Source of the DNA: XN24 sp047921455
GTDB taxonomy: Bacteria > Pseudomonadota > Gammaproteobacteria > Steroidobacterales > XN24
DNA: 64,000 nucleotides
Direction of reading: 5' to 3'
NCBI GenBank assembly: GCA_047921455.1
Contig: JBLRWC010000001.1
Location: forward strand, 1 to 64,000
The notes below the pieces were generated by a model that saw only the letters and a program-made list of their open reading frames with translations, had not been told where the DNA came from and searched no databases. The position numbers and the translations under genes were made by a program. The stretch's first letter is position 1, and each line of letters starts with the position of its first letter. This document shows positions 43,163-51,294 of the stretch, one piece after another.

Positions 43163-44146
43163 ATGAAATACGTCGCCCCGATCCTCTGCCTGCTTGCCCT
43201 GCTACCCTGCGCTGCGGCCCTGGCCGCGCCGCCATCGCCGGTACTGCTCATCCATGGTGGCGCCGGAACGTTGCGGGCCGCGGACATGAGCGAGGAGGAC
43301 CGCGCGCTGTACGAGGGCGCGCTACACGAGGCGCTCGATGCCGGCTGGCAGGTACTCGCAGCCGGCGGCAGCGCCCTGGATGCGGTCACCGCGGCCATTC
43401 TGCCCATGGAAGACTCGCCGCTGTTCAATGCCGGCCGCGGCGCGGTGTTCACCGCGGACGGGCGCAATGAGCTGGACGCCTCGATCATGGACGGCGAGAC
43501 GCGCGCGGCGGGCGCCATCGGTGGCGTCCGCTCGGTACGTCACCCGGTGCTGCTGGCGCGGCGCGTCATGGAGGCCTCGCCGCACGTCTTCCTGGCCGGC
43601 CCCGGGGCGCTGGAATTCGCCATCGACCAGGGGCTCGAGCTGAAGCCGGCCGAATGGTTCTGGACCGAACGCCGCTGGCAGCAGATGCAGCGCGCCACCC
43701 TGCGCGGTGCGCTGCCGACCGACGCCGGCGACGGCCGCTTCGGCACGGTCGGCGCGGTGGCCCTGGACGCCGCCGGCCGGCTCGCGGCCGCTACCTCAAC
43801 TGGCGGCACGACCGCCAAGCGTTATGGACGGCTGGGCGATGTGCCGGTGATCGGCGCCGGTACCTGGGCCGACGACCGCTGCGCCGTGTCGGCCACCGGC
43901 GACGGCGAATATTTCATTCGTACCTCCGCCGCGCACGCCATCTGTGCCCGCGTGGCGCTGGCCGGCGCCGCGCCTGCCGAGGCCGCCGCCGAAGTGCTGG
44001 CGGATATCGCGGCACTCGGCGGGCTCGGCGGCGTCATCGTGGTGGATGCCACCGGCCGCTTCAGCCTGCTGTTCAGCACCGAGGGCATGTACCGGGGGCA
44101 TGTCGATGCGCGCGGCCCGCGCGTGGCAATTTTCGGCGCAGAGTAG
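43163..44146 (+). CDS. Isoaspartyl peptidase/L-asparaginase, exported
   Basis: The 327-residue Ntn-hydrolase has a signal peptide (MKYVAPILCLLALLPCAAALA) and the autocleavage site before the Thr nucleophile in DGRFGTVGAVALD, with NAGRGAVFT and STGGTTAKRYGRLGDVP as substrate loops. It should cleave itself into alpha and beta chains and hydrolyse beta-aspartyl peptides or asparagine in the periplasm. AAGGAT six bases before ATG 43163 favours this start over the in-frame ATG 24 bases upstream. Confidence 0.93.
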   Translation: MKYVAPILCLLALLPCAAALAAPPSPVLLIHGGAGTLRAADMSEEDRALYEGALHEALDAGWQVLAAGGSALDAVTAAILPMEDSPLFNAGRGAVFTADGRNELDASIMDGETRAAGAIGGVRSVRHPVLLARRVMEASPHVFLAGPGALEFAIDQGLELKPAEWFWTERRWQQMQRATLRGALPTDAGDGRFGTVGAVALDAAGRLAAATSTGGTTAKRYGRLGDVPVIGAGTWADDRCAVSATGDGEYFIRTSAAHAICARVALAGAAPAEAAAEVLADIAALGGLGGVIVVDATGRFSLLFSTEGMYRGHVDARGPRVAIFGAE

Positions 44147-44150
44147 CCCG

Positions 44151-45098
44151 CTAACCCTGGCGAATCAGCCAGGTCATGTACGCAGCATAGCCGACCAGCA
44201 ACGCCAGTCCTTCCGGGCGGCCGATGCGGTTTCTGATCAGGATGAGCGGCACCAGGATCAGGCTGAACAACAACAGCACGGTCAAATCGACCATGGTGAT
44301 GTCGCCACGTTCGAGCGGAAAAAACACCGCCGTGATGCCGAGGATCGCGAGGATGTTGAAAAAATTTGAGCCGACCACGTTGCCGAACGCGATATCGTTG
44401 TCGCCCTTCAGCGACGCCACCACGCTGGTGGCGAGCTCCGGCAAGCTGGTGCCCAGCGCGATCACGGTCAGCGCGATGAGCGCCGGGCTCACCCCGAGGT
44501 CGGTGGCCAGGCCGATGCCGCCGCGCACGAATGCGGCGCCGCCGAGCACCAGCGCGCAAAAGCCCACGCCGATAAGAACCAGGTCGACTGCCCGGGAATG
44601 CTGTGGCGTAATGTCATCCAGCTTCTGCCTGGCCAGTTCGTCCTCCTGTTCGCGGCGCGCCACCTGGATGTTTGTGTAGAGAAATGCACCCAGGCCGATC
44701 AGGAAAACCAACCCTGCGGGGCGGCTGATGAAACCGTCGTTCAGGAAGGTGACCAGCAAGACGGACACGAAAATCAGCCACGGCAGGTCCAGCCGGAGAA
44801 TGCGGGCCTCGATCTCGATCGGGCGAATCAGCGCGCAAATCCCGAGCACCAGCCCGATATTCGCAATGTTGGAACCGACCACGTTGCCGATCGCCACGTC
44901 GTCCGCGCCGGCCATCGCTGCCTGCAGGCTGACGGCAAGCTCAGGCGCACTGGTGGCAAACGCGACCACGGTGATGCCGATGATGAACGGGCTCATGCCG
45001 AACCGCGTCGCCATGCTGCCCGCACCGCGCACGAGGCCTTCGCCACCGCCGTAAAGCAACAGGAAACCCAGCAGGATGAAGCCGATGCTGACGGCCAC
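44151..45098 (-). CDS. Calcium/sodium antiporter, YrbG family
   Basis: The 315-residue membrane protein has the two inverted alpha repeats of the exchanger family (AFATSAPELAVSLQAA...GNVVGSNIANIG; ALGTSLPELATSVVAS...GNVVGSNFFNIL). It moves Na+ or K+ against Ca2+ across the inner membrane. The start is GTG 45098, directly after the gshA stop (TAG then GTG), with GAGGAAGC as ribosome site, so it is cotranscribed with gshA. Confidence 0.94.
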   Translation of the reverse strand: MAVSIGFILLGFLLLYGGGEGLVRGAGSMATRFGMSPFIIGITVVAFATSAPELAVSLQAAMAGADDVAIGNVVGSNIANIGLVLGICALIRPIEIEARILRLDLPWLIFVSVLLVTFLNDGFISRPAGLVFLIGLGAFLYTNIQVARREQEDELARQKLDDITPQHSRAVDLVLIGVGFCALVLGGAAFVRGGIGLATDLGVSPALIALTVIALGTSLPELATSVVASLKGDNDIAFGNVVGSNFFNILAILGITAVFFPLERGDITMVDLTVLLLFSLILVPLILIRNRIGRPEGLALLVGYAAYMTWLIRQG

Positions 45099-46679
45099 CT
45101 ACCGTGCTTCCTCACCGGCGAAATATTTCGCCAGGAAAGTTTCGAAGGGGTCGGTCGTCGCGGCCTCCATGGCGGCCTGGGCCTCGAGAGAGCGCGTGGC
45201 CTCGGCCATGAATTCGGCGTGCCGGGCCGGCGACATCGGTGGCAGCGCCGCGAAATAATCCTGGTGCTGGCGGGACATGCGCAACGCAAACTGGAAGAAA
45301 GACTCACCTTCCCGGCGCATTTCATCGAGAATGCGCGCCGACGGCGTCAGGGCGGGATCCTCGATCTTGGCGGCCTGCAGTTCCAGGGCGGCGGTGTAGG
45401 ACCGCGCCGGGTCGTCACCGTCCAGCAGGCCGCAGATCGGCGCCAGCTGGCGGCAGATCTCGCGGCCCCAGTCGGCCATGGTTTTTTCCACCCCGGAGAT
45501 GCTCAGCGCAAGCCCGGGGCGACGACCGGCCACGGCGACCCGGGCATGGTTGTCGTCCAGCAGCTCGAGTTCCCCCTCGGCGATCATGGGACTGTCGTGC
45601 AACATGCAAAACACCAGGAAAGCCTCGAGAAAACGGAACTCGTTCTGGCTCACGCCGGCCGGATCATACGGACTGACATCGAGAGCACGCACTTCCATGT
45701 AAGCAACCCCCGCGCGCCGTAACGCCACGGTGGGGCGCTCGCCCACGCGAATCGGCTGCTTGGGACGGATAAAGCCGTAGTACTCGTTCTCGATCTGCAG
45801 GGCGCAGTCCGACAACTGGCGCCAGTCGCCGCCGGGCGCTACGCCGATTTTCTCGTACGGCGGCCACGGCGAGTGGATGGCCCGCTCGAGACCGGCGATG
45901 TATTCATCCAGGGTGTTCATGGACAGCTGGATGCTCGCCTGGCTGGTGTTGCGATACCCCAGGTCGCTCATCCGGAGCGACGTCGCATGGGGCCCGTACA
46001 CGGTGGCCGCATCGAACTCGGCAAGACCCGGATCGCGGCCGCCGAGGAACGACTTGCACACCGCCGGCGAGGCGCCGAACAGGTACAGCACGATCCAGCC
46101 GAAGCGCCGGAAATTCCGCAACAGGCCGAAATACATGCGGTCGCGGAACTCGCGCTCCTCGCCCCGCCAGCCGTCCACTTCCCGCAAGGCGGTCCAGAAA
46201 CTTTCCGGCAGCGAATAATTGAAATGCACCCCGGCGATCGTCTGCATGACGCGGCCGTAGCGATAACCGAGACCCAGCCGGTAAATATGCTTCATCCGGC
46301 CGATATTCGAGCTGCCGTAATCTGCCACCGGGATACTGGCGTCGCCGCCGACCGCGCAGGGCATGCTGGTAGCCCACAGCATCTCGTCGTCAGGCAACCG
46401 GGGATAGACGAACTGGTGGATATCACAAAGGAACTGCAAGGTCTCCCAGCAGCTGTGCTGCGGCGGCGTGACAAACTCGAGCAGCGCCTCGGAGTAGTCC
46501 GTCGTGATCCACGGGTGCGCGAGCGCGGAACCCAGCGCGCGCGGGTGCGGCGTGGTCGCAATCCGCCCGTTGGGCGCCACCCGCAAGGACTCCTTTTCGA
46601 CGCCCCGGCCGCCGCCGGACAGGCACTGCGGGTCAAATTGCGCCAAGCGCTCGAGCCGCTGATCCACCATCCGATACAT
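45099..46679 (-). CDS. gshA: Glutamate-cysteine ligase, proteobacterial type
   Basis: The 526-residue enzyme makes gamma-glutamylcysteine, the first step of glutathione synthesis. GRGVEKESLRV near the N-terminus, ITTDYSEALLEFVTPP, and YMEVRALDVSPYDP are conserved GshA type-1 motifs, and the length fits. ATG 46679 (ten bases after GGAGG) is chosen; GTG 46685 or 46703 are possible. The glutathione-using GST gene lies nearby. Confidence 0.95.
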   Translation of the reverse strand: MYRMVDQRLERLAQFDPQCLSGGGRGVEKESLRVAPNGRIATTPHPRALGSALAHPWITTDYSEALLEFVTPPQHSCWETLQFLCDIHQFVYPRLPDDEMLWATSMPCAVGGDASIPVADYGSSNIGRMKHIYRLGLGYRYGRVMQTIAGVHFNYSLPESFWTALREVDGWRGEEREFRDRMYFGLLRNFRRFGWIVLYLFGASPAVCKSFLGGRDPGLAEFDAATVYGPHATSLRMSDLGYRNTSQASIQLSMNTLDEYIAGLERAIHSPWPPYEKIGVAPGGDWRQLSDCALQIENEYYGFIRPKQPIRVGERPTVALRRAGVAYMEVRALDVSPYDPAGVSQNEFRFLEAFLVFCMLHDSPMIAEGELELLDDNHARVAVAGRRPGLALSISGVEKTMADWGREICRQLAPICGLLDGDDPARSYTAALELQAAKIEDPALTPSARILDEMRREGESFFQFALRMSRQHQDYFAALPPMSPARHAEFMAEATRSLEAQAAMEAATTDPFETFLAKYFAGEEAR

Positions 46680-46742
46680 CGCCACATCGCCTCCGAGCGA
46701 CACTCCGCCAACGTGGCGGACTGGCGATTATACGCACCTGGC

Positions 46743-47093
46743 TCAGGCCGGACCCAGTTCCTCGTCGAGCGCCTCGATGACATGGGCCGCGTACATCAGC
46801 GACGGGCCGCCGCCCATCATCACGGCAACGGACAACATCTCCATGAATTCTTCGCGGGTCGCGCCGTGGCGCAGCGCGGCGGGCACATGAAAGGCGATAC
46901 AGGGATCGCACCGTGAGCCGACCGACAGGGCGACCGCAATCAACTCCTTGGTCTTCGGGTCCAGCGCGCCGGCCTGCATCGCCTGGACATGCATCAGGTT
47001 GAAGCCCTTGAGGGTGTCGGGCTGGGTTTTCTTCAGCCCCGCGTTGGCGGTCGAAATGCGCTTGCGCAGTGCCGCATAACTCTGATCGGTCAT
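46743..47093 (-). CDS. Carboxymuconolactone decarboxylase/AhpD-like protein
   Basis: The 116-residue protein has the AhpD-like core with GSRCDPCIAFHVPAALRHG (CXXC plus His), typical of small thiol peroxidase-linked or alkylhydroperoxidase proteins. AGGAG six bases before ATG 47093 supports the start. It diverges from the glutathionyl-hydroquinone reductase gene across 64 bases and lies 63 bases ahead of gshA on the same strand, suggesting a thiol/oxidant defence group. Confidence 0.9.
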   Translation of the reverse strand: MTDQSYAALRKRISTANAGLKKTQPDTLKGFNLMHVQAMQAGALDPKTKELIAVALSVGSRCDPCIAFHVPAALRHGATREEFMEMLSVAVMMGGGPSLMYAAHVIEALDEELGPA

Positions 47094-47157
47094 AATAGGC
47101 TCCTGGTTTTCATAGCAAGCATCCAGCATAACCGCTGGATCAGGAGCGTTTGTTGAT

Positions 47158-48141
47158 ATGGGTCTGCTGGTAAAAGGTGAATGGCGCGACGAGTGGTACG
47201 ACACCGAATCGACCGGCGGCGAATTCGTTCGCCAGGACGCGGCGTTTCGCAACTGGGTCACGGCGGACGGCTCGCCCGGCCCCAGCGGCGAGGGCGGTTT
47301 CGCGGCCGTGGCCGGCCGTTACCACCTGTACGTTTCGCTGGCCTGCCCGTGGGCGCACCGAACGCTGATATTTCGAGCCCTGAAAGGCCTCGAGGACGCC
47401 ATCAGCGTCTCGGCGGTCCATCCGGACATGCTGGAAAACGGCTGGGAGTTCGGGACCTGTGAAGCCGGCGACTTCGTCACCGGCGACCCGTTGTTCGGCA
47501 ACGATTATCTTTACCAGGTCTACCTGCGCGCCAAGGCCGACTATACCGGCCGGGTCACCGTGCCGGTGCTGTGGGACAAGGAACGCGACACCATCGTCAG
47601 CAACGAGTCGGCCGATATTATCCGCATGCTCAACAGCGCCTTCGCGGCGCTCGCCACGTCTGATACCGACTATTATCCGGCCGACTTGCGCGCTGAAATC
47701 GACGCGGTCAACAAGCGCGTTTACGAGCAAGTCAACAACGGCGTCTATCGCTGCGGCTTCGCCACGACCCAGGCGGCCTACGAGAAGGCTTTTGGCGAGT
47801 TATTCGCGGCGCTCGACTGGCTCGACACGCGGCTCGCGCAGCGCCGTTACCTGCTGGGGGACCGATTGACCGAGGCAGACTGGCGACTGTTCACCACCCT
47901 GGTGCGCTTCGACGCCGTCTACGTCGGCCACTTCAAGGCCAACCTGCGGCGCATCCACGACTACCCCAACCTGTCGGGCTACCTGCGCGAGCTGTACCAG
48001 GTGCCGGGGGTTGCGGCGACGGTCCATCTTGGCCACATCAAGCAGCACTACTACTACAGCCACCGCATGATCAATCCGACCGGCGTGGTGCCCGTCGGGC
48101 CGGCGCTGGACCTGGCAGCGCCGCATGGCCGCGGCGGCTGA
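47158..48141 (+). CDS. Glutathionyl-hydroquinone reductase (Xi-class GST)
   Basis: The 327-residue enzyme reduces glutathionyl-hydroquinones with glutathione. It has the catalytic CPWAHRT (Cys of CPWAH), the NESADIIRML glutathione site, and the C-terminal helix domain with YYYSHRMINPTGVVPVGP, all Xi-class features. The family acts in quinone detoxification. The opposite-strand AhpD-like gene and gshA are near. Confidence 0.95.
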   Translation: MGLLVKGEWRDEWYDTESTGGEFVRQDAAFRNWVTADGSPGPSGEGGFAAVAGRYHLYVSLACPWAHRTLIFRALKGLEDAISVSAVHPDMLENGWEFGTCEAGDFVTGDPLFGNDYLYQVYLRAKADYTGRVTVPVLWDKERDTIVSNESADIIRMLNSAFAALATSDTDYYPADLRAEIDAVNKRVYEQVNNGVYRCGFATTQAAYEKAFGELFAALDWLDTRLAQRRYLLGDRLTEADWRLFTTLVRFDAVYVGHFKANLRRIHDYPNLSGYLRELYQVPGVAATVHLGHIKQHYYYSHRMINPTGVVPVGPALDLAAPHGRGG

Positions 48142-48181
48142 AAAAAGGCGCCGCTTTAGGATCCAGGGGATCGGCGGCGCC
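48141..48181 (-). terminator. Terminator of the small gene at 48214-48453
   Basis: On the minus strand GGCGCCGC/GCGGCGCC (48147-48154 with 48174-48181), with an inner GGATC/GATCC pair, is followed by six T residues (48141-48146). It lies 33 bases past the small gene's stop and abuts the opposing reductase stop. Confidence 0.8.
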
Positions 48182-48213
48182 CAAGGGGGAGTCGGTGTGT
48201 CTGGCGGTCGGGC

Positions 48214-48453
48214 TCAGGCGCTCGCCTGCATCAGGACCTGTTCCATTTCATAGCCAATGACTTCGCGCGTCAACGGGTCGAATATCGGATTGCTGCGACG
48301 AAAGCGCGCAACCGGGTGCCGACATGGCTCGGCATCGCCGGTCAGCTCCTCGATCGCCATGCGGCCGTCCGCCAGGCGGACCAGCGCCTTCGAGACCTGT
48401 CGCCCATCGGTACGGTCATCGGGCGGCAGCAGCGCGATGGTTTCTTTGTCCAT
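48214..48453 (-). CDS. Small hypothetical protein (79 residues)
   Basis: The soluble product (MDKETIALLPPDD...) has no membrane segment and I do not recognise a family. AAGGA eight bases before ATG 48453 and a dedicated terminator argue that it is real. An upstream in-frame extension enters a base-rich, unlikely segment and is not used. It is isolated from its neighbours. Confidence 0.6.
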   Translation of the reverse strand: MDKETIALLPPDDRTDGRQVSKALVRLADGRMAIEELTGDAEPCRHPVARFRRSNPIFDPLTREVIGYEMEQVLMQASA

Positions 48454-48628
48454 CCTTGTGTTCCTTCGCGGGCAGTTCACTTGACCAACATCAAGCAAGA
48501 ACCGCGCCAAAAACATCAAGGCATTTAAAAACAGCAGGTTAGGGTCTTGCCGTTGCAGCGGAAAGGTGACGAACAGGGTCACTATCTGACGCTGCGGCGA
48601 AAACCTGGCGGCGGTCGCCGCCACGGGA

Positions 48629-49126
48629 TCAACTGCGGTCCAGGTAGTCCCGGATGAACTGGTACTCAGCCTCGAGCGTCGCTTCGGCATCCTTGGCCGC
48701 GAGTTTCTCGAGCTTGCCGCCGACCAGCGGCACTGATGCGCGAATGGTGATCGCCACTTCGTTGACGCAGCGCGCGCCCTGGCCGGACAGCTTCATCGTC
48801 CCGGTCATCAGCGCCGGCACGCCGCGCGCCTCGATCTGCAACTCATTGGTATAGACACCGCCGGCGCCCCTGGTCCAGCGCTCGTGCTGCAGCAGGGTAT
48901 TCCAGTCACCCAGCAGGCCGCGCAGGAAGCCGGGCACCTCGAGCGGCACTTCCCGGCTGACCTCGACGGCAAATCCCTCGGCGTCGCTCTCGCTCGAGAC
49001 GATCTCGACATTACGGTGCCCGATGGCCTCGAACTTGGCCTGGTAGAACTCGGCATCGCTGAATGCCGCCCAGGCCCTGGCGACGGGATGCGGGTATTCG
49101 TGGCGGGCGCGGACTGTAACGCTCAT
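48629..49126 (-). CDS. DUF2505 domain protein
   Basis: The 165-residue cytoplasmic protein has a SRPBCC-like fold signature for DUF2505 (RHEYPHPVARAWAAFSDAEFYQAKFEAIG; GTMKLSGQGARCVNEVAI). Such proteins are START-like lipid or ligand binders of unknown role. It lies 41 bases downstream of a lipoprotein gene on the same strand. Confidence 0.82.
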   Translation of the reverse strand: MSVTVRARHEYPHPVARAWAAFSDAEFYQAKFEAIGHRNVEIVSSESDAEGFAVEVSREVPLEVPGFLRGLLGDWNTLLQHERWTRGAGGVYTNELQIEARGVPALMTGTMKLSGQGARCVNEVAITIRASVPLVGGKLEKLAAKDAEATLEAEYQFIRDYLDRS

Positions 49127-49166
49127 GGCGTATAACTCACAGGCGGGCGGAAAAGGTGCCGGAAGG

Positions 49167-49691
49167 TTAGCGGCTCGCGGGCGGGTCCTCAAGCGGCGCC
49201 AGCAGCGTCCGTTCGCCCTGCACGTGCACCACCGCCAGGCGCACGTCGGCGGTGTGCGCGAGGAAGGCGTTGAACACGCGCGGTTCGAGCTGTTCCAGGA
49301 ACGGCAGCGAGGCCTGGAATACCAGGCCGGCGGGCGCCACGCGGAACTGGCCGACGTTCAAGGCGTCGTTCAGCTCCCGCGCGAAGGCGCCAAGGGTTTC
49401 GTCATCCACGCCAACGGCGCGCGGCCAGGTACGGTAGAGCATGATGCGGTCGAGGCCTGCCGGGTCGAGCAAGGGCTCGAGGCGAAGATGTTCGCCGTTG
49501 CGCTGCGCCTCCACCAGCGTTTCGTCCGCCAGGCGCACGGTCCAGCCCTGCGCCAGCAGGTAGCCCGCCAGCAAGCTGGCCGCGCGCGGCTCGTCATCGG
49601 CCGGCATCGCCAGGCCGTCCGGGGCGCGCGAGGTTGCGCAGCCCCCGCTTGCCAGCAACATCGATAACGCCAGGATCCGCAGTCCTTTCAT
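49167..49691 (-). CDS. Hypothetical lipoprotein
   Basis: The 174-residue product has a lipobox (ASGGC, Cys18) and a mature domain that alternates strands and helices (ETLVEAQRNGEHLRLEPLL; VRLAVVHVQGERTLL). I do not recognise the family. It precedes the DUF2505 gene and diverges from an SDR gene across 76 bases. Confidence 0.68.
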   Translation of the reverse strand: MKGLRILALSMLLASGGCATSRAPDGLAMPADDEPRAASLLAGYLLAQGWTVRLADETLVEAQRNGEHLRLEPLLDPAGLDRIMLYRTWPRAVGVDDETLGAFARELNDALNVGQFRVAPAGLVFQASLPFLEQLEPRVFNAFLAHTADVRLAVVHVQGERTLLAPLEDPPASR

Positions 49692-49767
49692 GTGGCTACT
49701 TTATCTACCGCAGCGCAGTCTGCCTATACTTGGCAGCAAGCCAACCGGACAACCACAGGGGAAACAC

Positions 49768-50439
49768 ATGGCTCAGTATCTCGTCACGGGCGCGAACCGC
49801 GGCATCGGGCTCGCCTTCTGCAAGCTGCTCCAGGAACGCGGCGACCGGGTGATCGCCGCCTGCCGCCACAGTTCAGCCGAGCTCGACGCGCTCGGCGTGC
49901 GCGTCGAAACCGGCGTCGATGTCGGTGACCCCGAATCGGTGAGCGCGCTTGCTGAATCCGTCGCGGGGGAGACGATCGACTGCCTGATCAACAATGCCGG
50001 CGTCTTGCGGCGCAGCGCCCTCGGCGAACTGCACGGTGACGTACTGGCCGACATTTACCTGCAGTTCCGCGTCAATTCGGTGGGACCGCTGCTGGTCACC
50101 CAGGCGTTGCTCAGCAACCTGCCCAAAGGCTCCAAGGTCGGCATCGTGACGAGCCGCATGGGCTCCATCGAGGACAACACCTCCGGCGGCTCTTACGGAT
50201 ACCGCATGAGCAAGGCCGCCGTGAACGCGGCCGGCAAGTCGCTGGCCATGGACCTCAAGGACCGCGGCATCGCCGTCGCGCTGCTGCATCCGGGCTACGT
50301 CCGCACGGACATGGTCGGCGGCGGCGGCGACGTCGAGCCGGCAGAAGCCGCGGCAGGCCTGGTCGCACGGCTGGACGAACTCGACCTGGAGACGACTGGC
50401 GGCTTCTGGCACGCCAAGGGCCAGCGGCTACCCTGGTAA
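49768..50439 (+). CDS. Short-chain dehydrogenase/reductase
   Basis: The 223-residue NAD(P)-binding enzyme has TGANRGIG, NNAGVL and the catalytic SYGYRMSKAAVN (Tyr and Lys of YxxxK). It is close to the CsgA/sniffer-like SDR branch. AGGGGA before ATG 49768 supports the start; longer frames extend into the intergenic region. Substrate unknown. Confidence 0.92.
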   Translation: MAQYLVTGANRGIGLAFCKLLQERGDRVIAACRHSSAELDALGVRVETGVDVGDPESVSALAESVAGETIDCLINNAGVLRRSALGELHGDVLADIYLQFRVNSVGPLLVTQALLSNLPKGSKVGIVTSRMGSIEDNTSGGSYGYRMSKAAVNAAGKSLAMDLKDRGIAVALLHPGYVRTDMVGGGGDVEPAEAAAGLVARLDELDLETTGGFWHAKGQRLPW

Positions 50440-50472
50440 GCGGCTGCCGCAAAGACTGTCGCCGGCCCGGTC

Positions 50473-51222
50473 ATGACAGAGCAACCGATTCTCGTGGCTC
50501 ACCGCGGATACGCGGCTGCCTGGCCCGAGAACACCCTGCCGGCGCTCGATGCCGCGGTCGCCGCTGGCGCACGCTGGGTCGAGGTAGACGTGCAGTTGTG
50601 CGCCGATGGCGTCCCCGTGCTCCTGCATGACGCGGATCTCGAGCGTGTCTCGGGGCACGCGGTATCTGTATTCGAACTCACGGCAGCACAACTCGCGGAC
50701 CACCCGGTCGGCGAACCGGGGCGCTTCGGCACGCGCTTCAACGCAGTGCGCGCGCCGACACTCGAGCAATTTGCCGGCTGGCTTGCCGGGCACCCCGGCA
50801 TCCAGGCCTTTGTCGAGCTGAAAGCTGAGAGCATCGGGCGCTTCGGCCGCGAGGCCGTGCTGGCCACCTGCCTGCAGGCCATGGCGCCGCTGCACGGCCG
50901 CTGGGTGCCGATTTCGGATGATTACCGGGTGCTGCAACTGGCGGCCGAGGCCGGCGCGCCGCACCTTGGCTGGGTGGTACGCGAATTCGACGCGGCCGTC
51001 GCGGCGCGCGCCCGGGCGCTGCCGGCGCGCTGGCTGTTCCGCAATCACCTCCGGCTGCCGGACGGCCCGCTGGCGCCGGGGCCGTGGGACTGGGTGTGCT
51101 ACGAAGTCGGCGACGTGGACACGGCGCGCGCGTTGCTGGCGCGCGGCGTGCGCTGGCTCGAGACCATGGATATCGCGACACTGCACCTCGCCCTGCTGCA
51201 AGGTGACCCGTCGCAGCCCTGA
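50473..51222 (+). CDS. Glycerophosphodiester phosphodiesterase
   Basis: The 249-residue TIM-barrel enzyme has the family motif HRGYAAAWPENTLPAL and EVDVQLCADGVPVLLHDADL (His, Glu and Asp of the active site) near the N-terminus. It hydrolyses deacylated phospholipids to glycerol-3-phosphate and an alcohol. There is no signal peptide, so it is probably cytoplasmic. Confidence 0.92.
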   Translation: MTEQPILVAHRGYAAAWPENTLPALDAAVAAGARWVEVDVQLCADGVPVLLHDADLERVSGHAVSVFELTAAQLADHPVGEPGRFGTRFNAVRAPTLEQFAGWLAGHPGIQAFVELKAESIGRFGREAVLATCLQAMAPLHGRWVPISDDYRVLQLAAEAGAPHLGWVVREFDAAVAARARALPARWLFRNHLRLPDGPLAPGPWDWVCYEVGDVDTARALLARGVRWLETMDIATLHLALLQGDPSQP

Positions 51223-51294
51223 CCGCGTGACGAAGAAACTCGCCGGCGCCGGCACTCCCGCCGGCTGAAAGCCGTATAATCCGCCGCCCACGCT

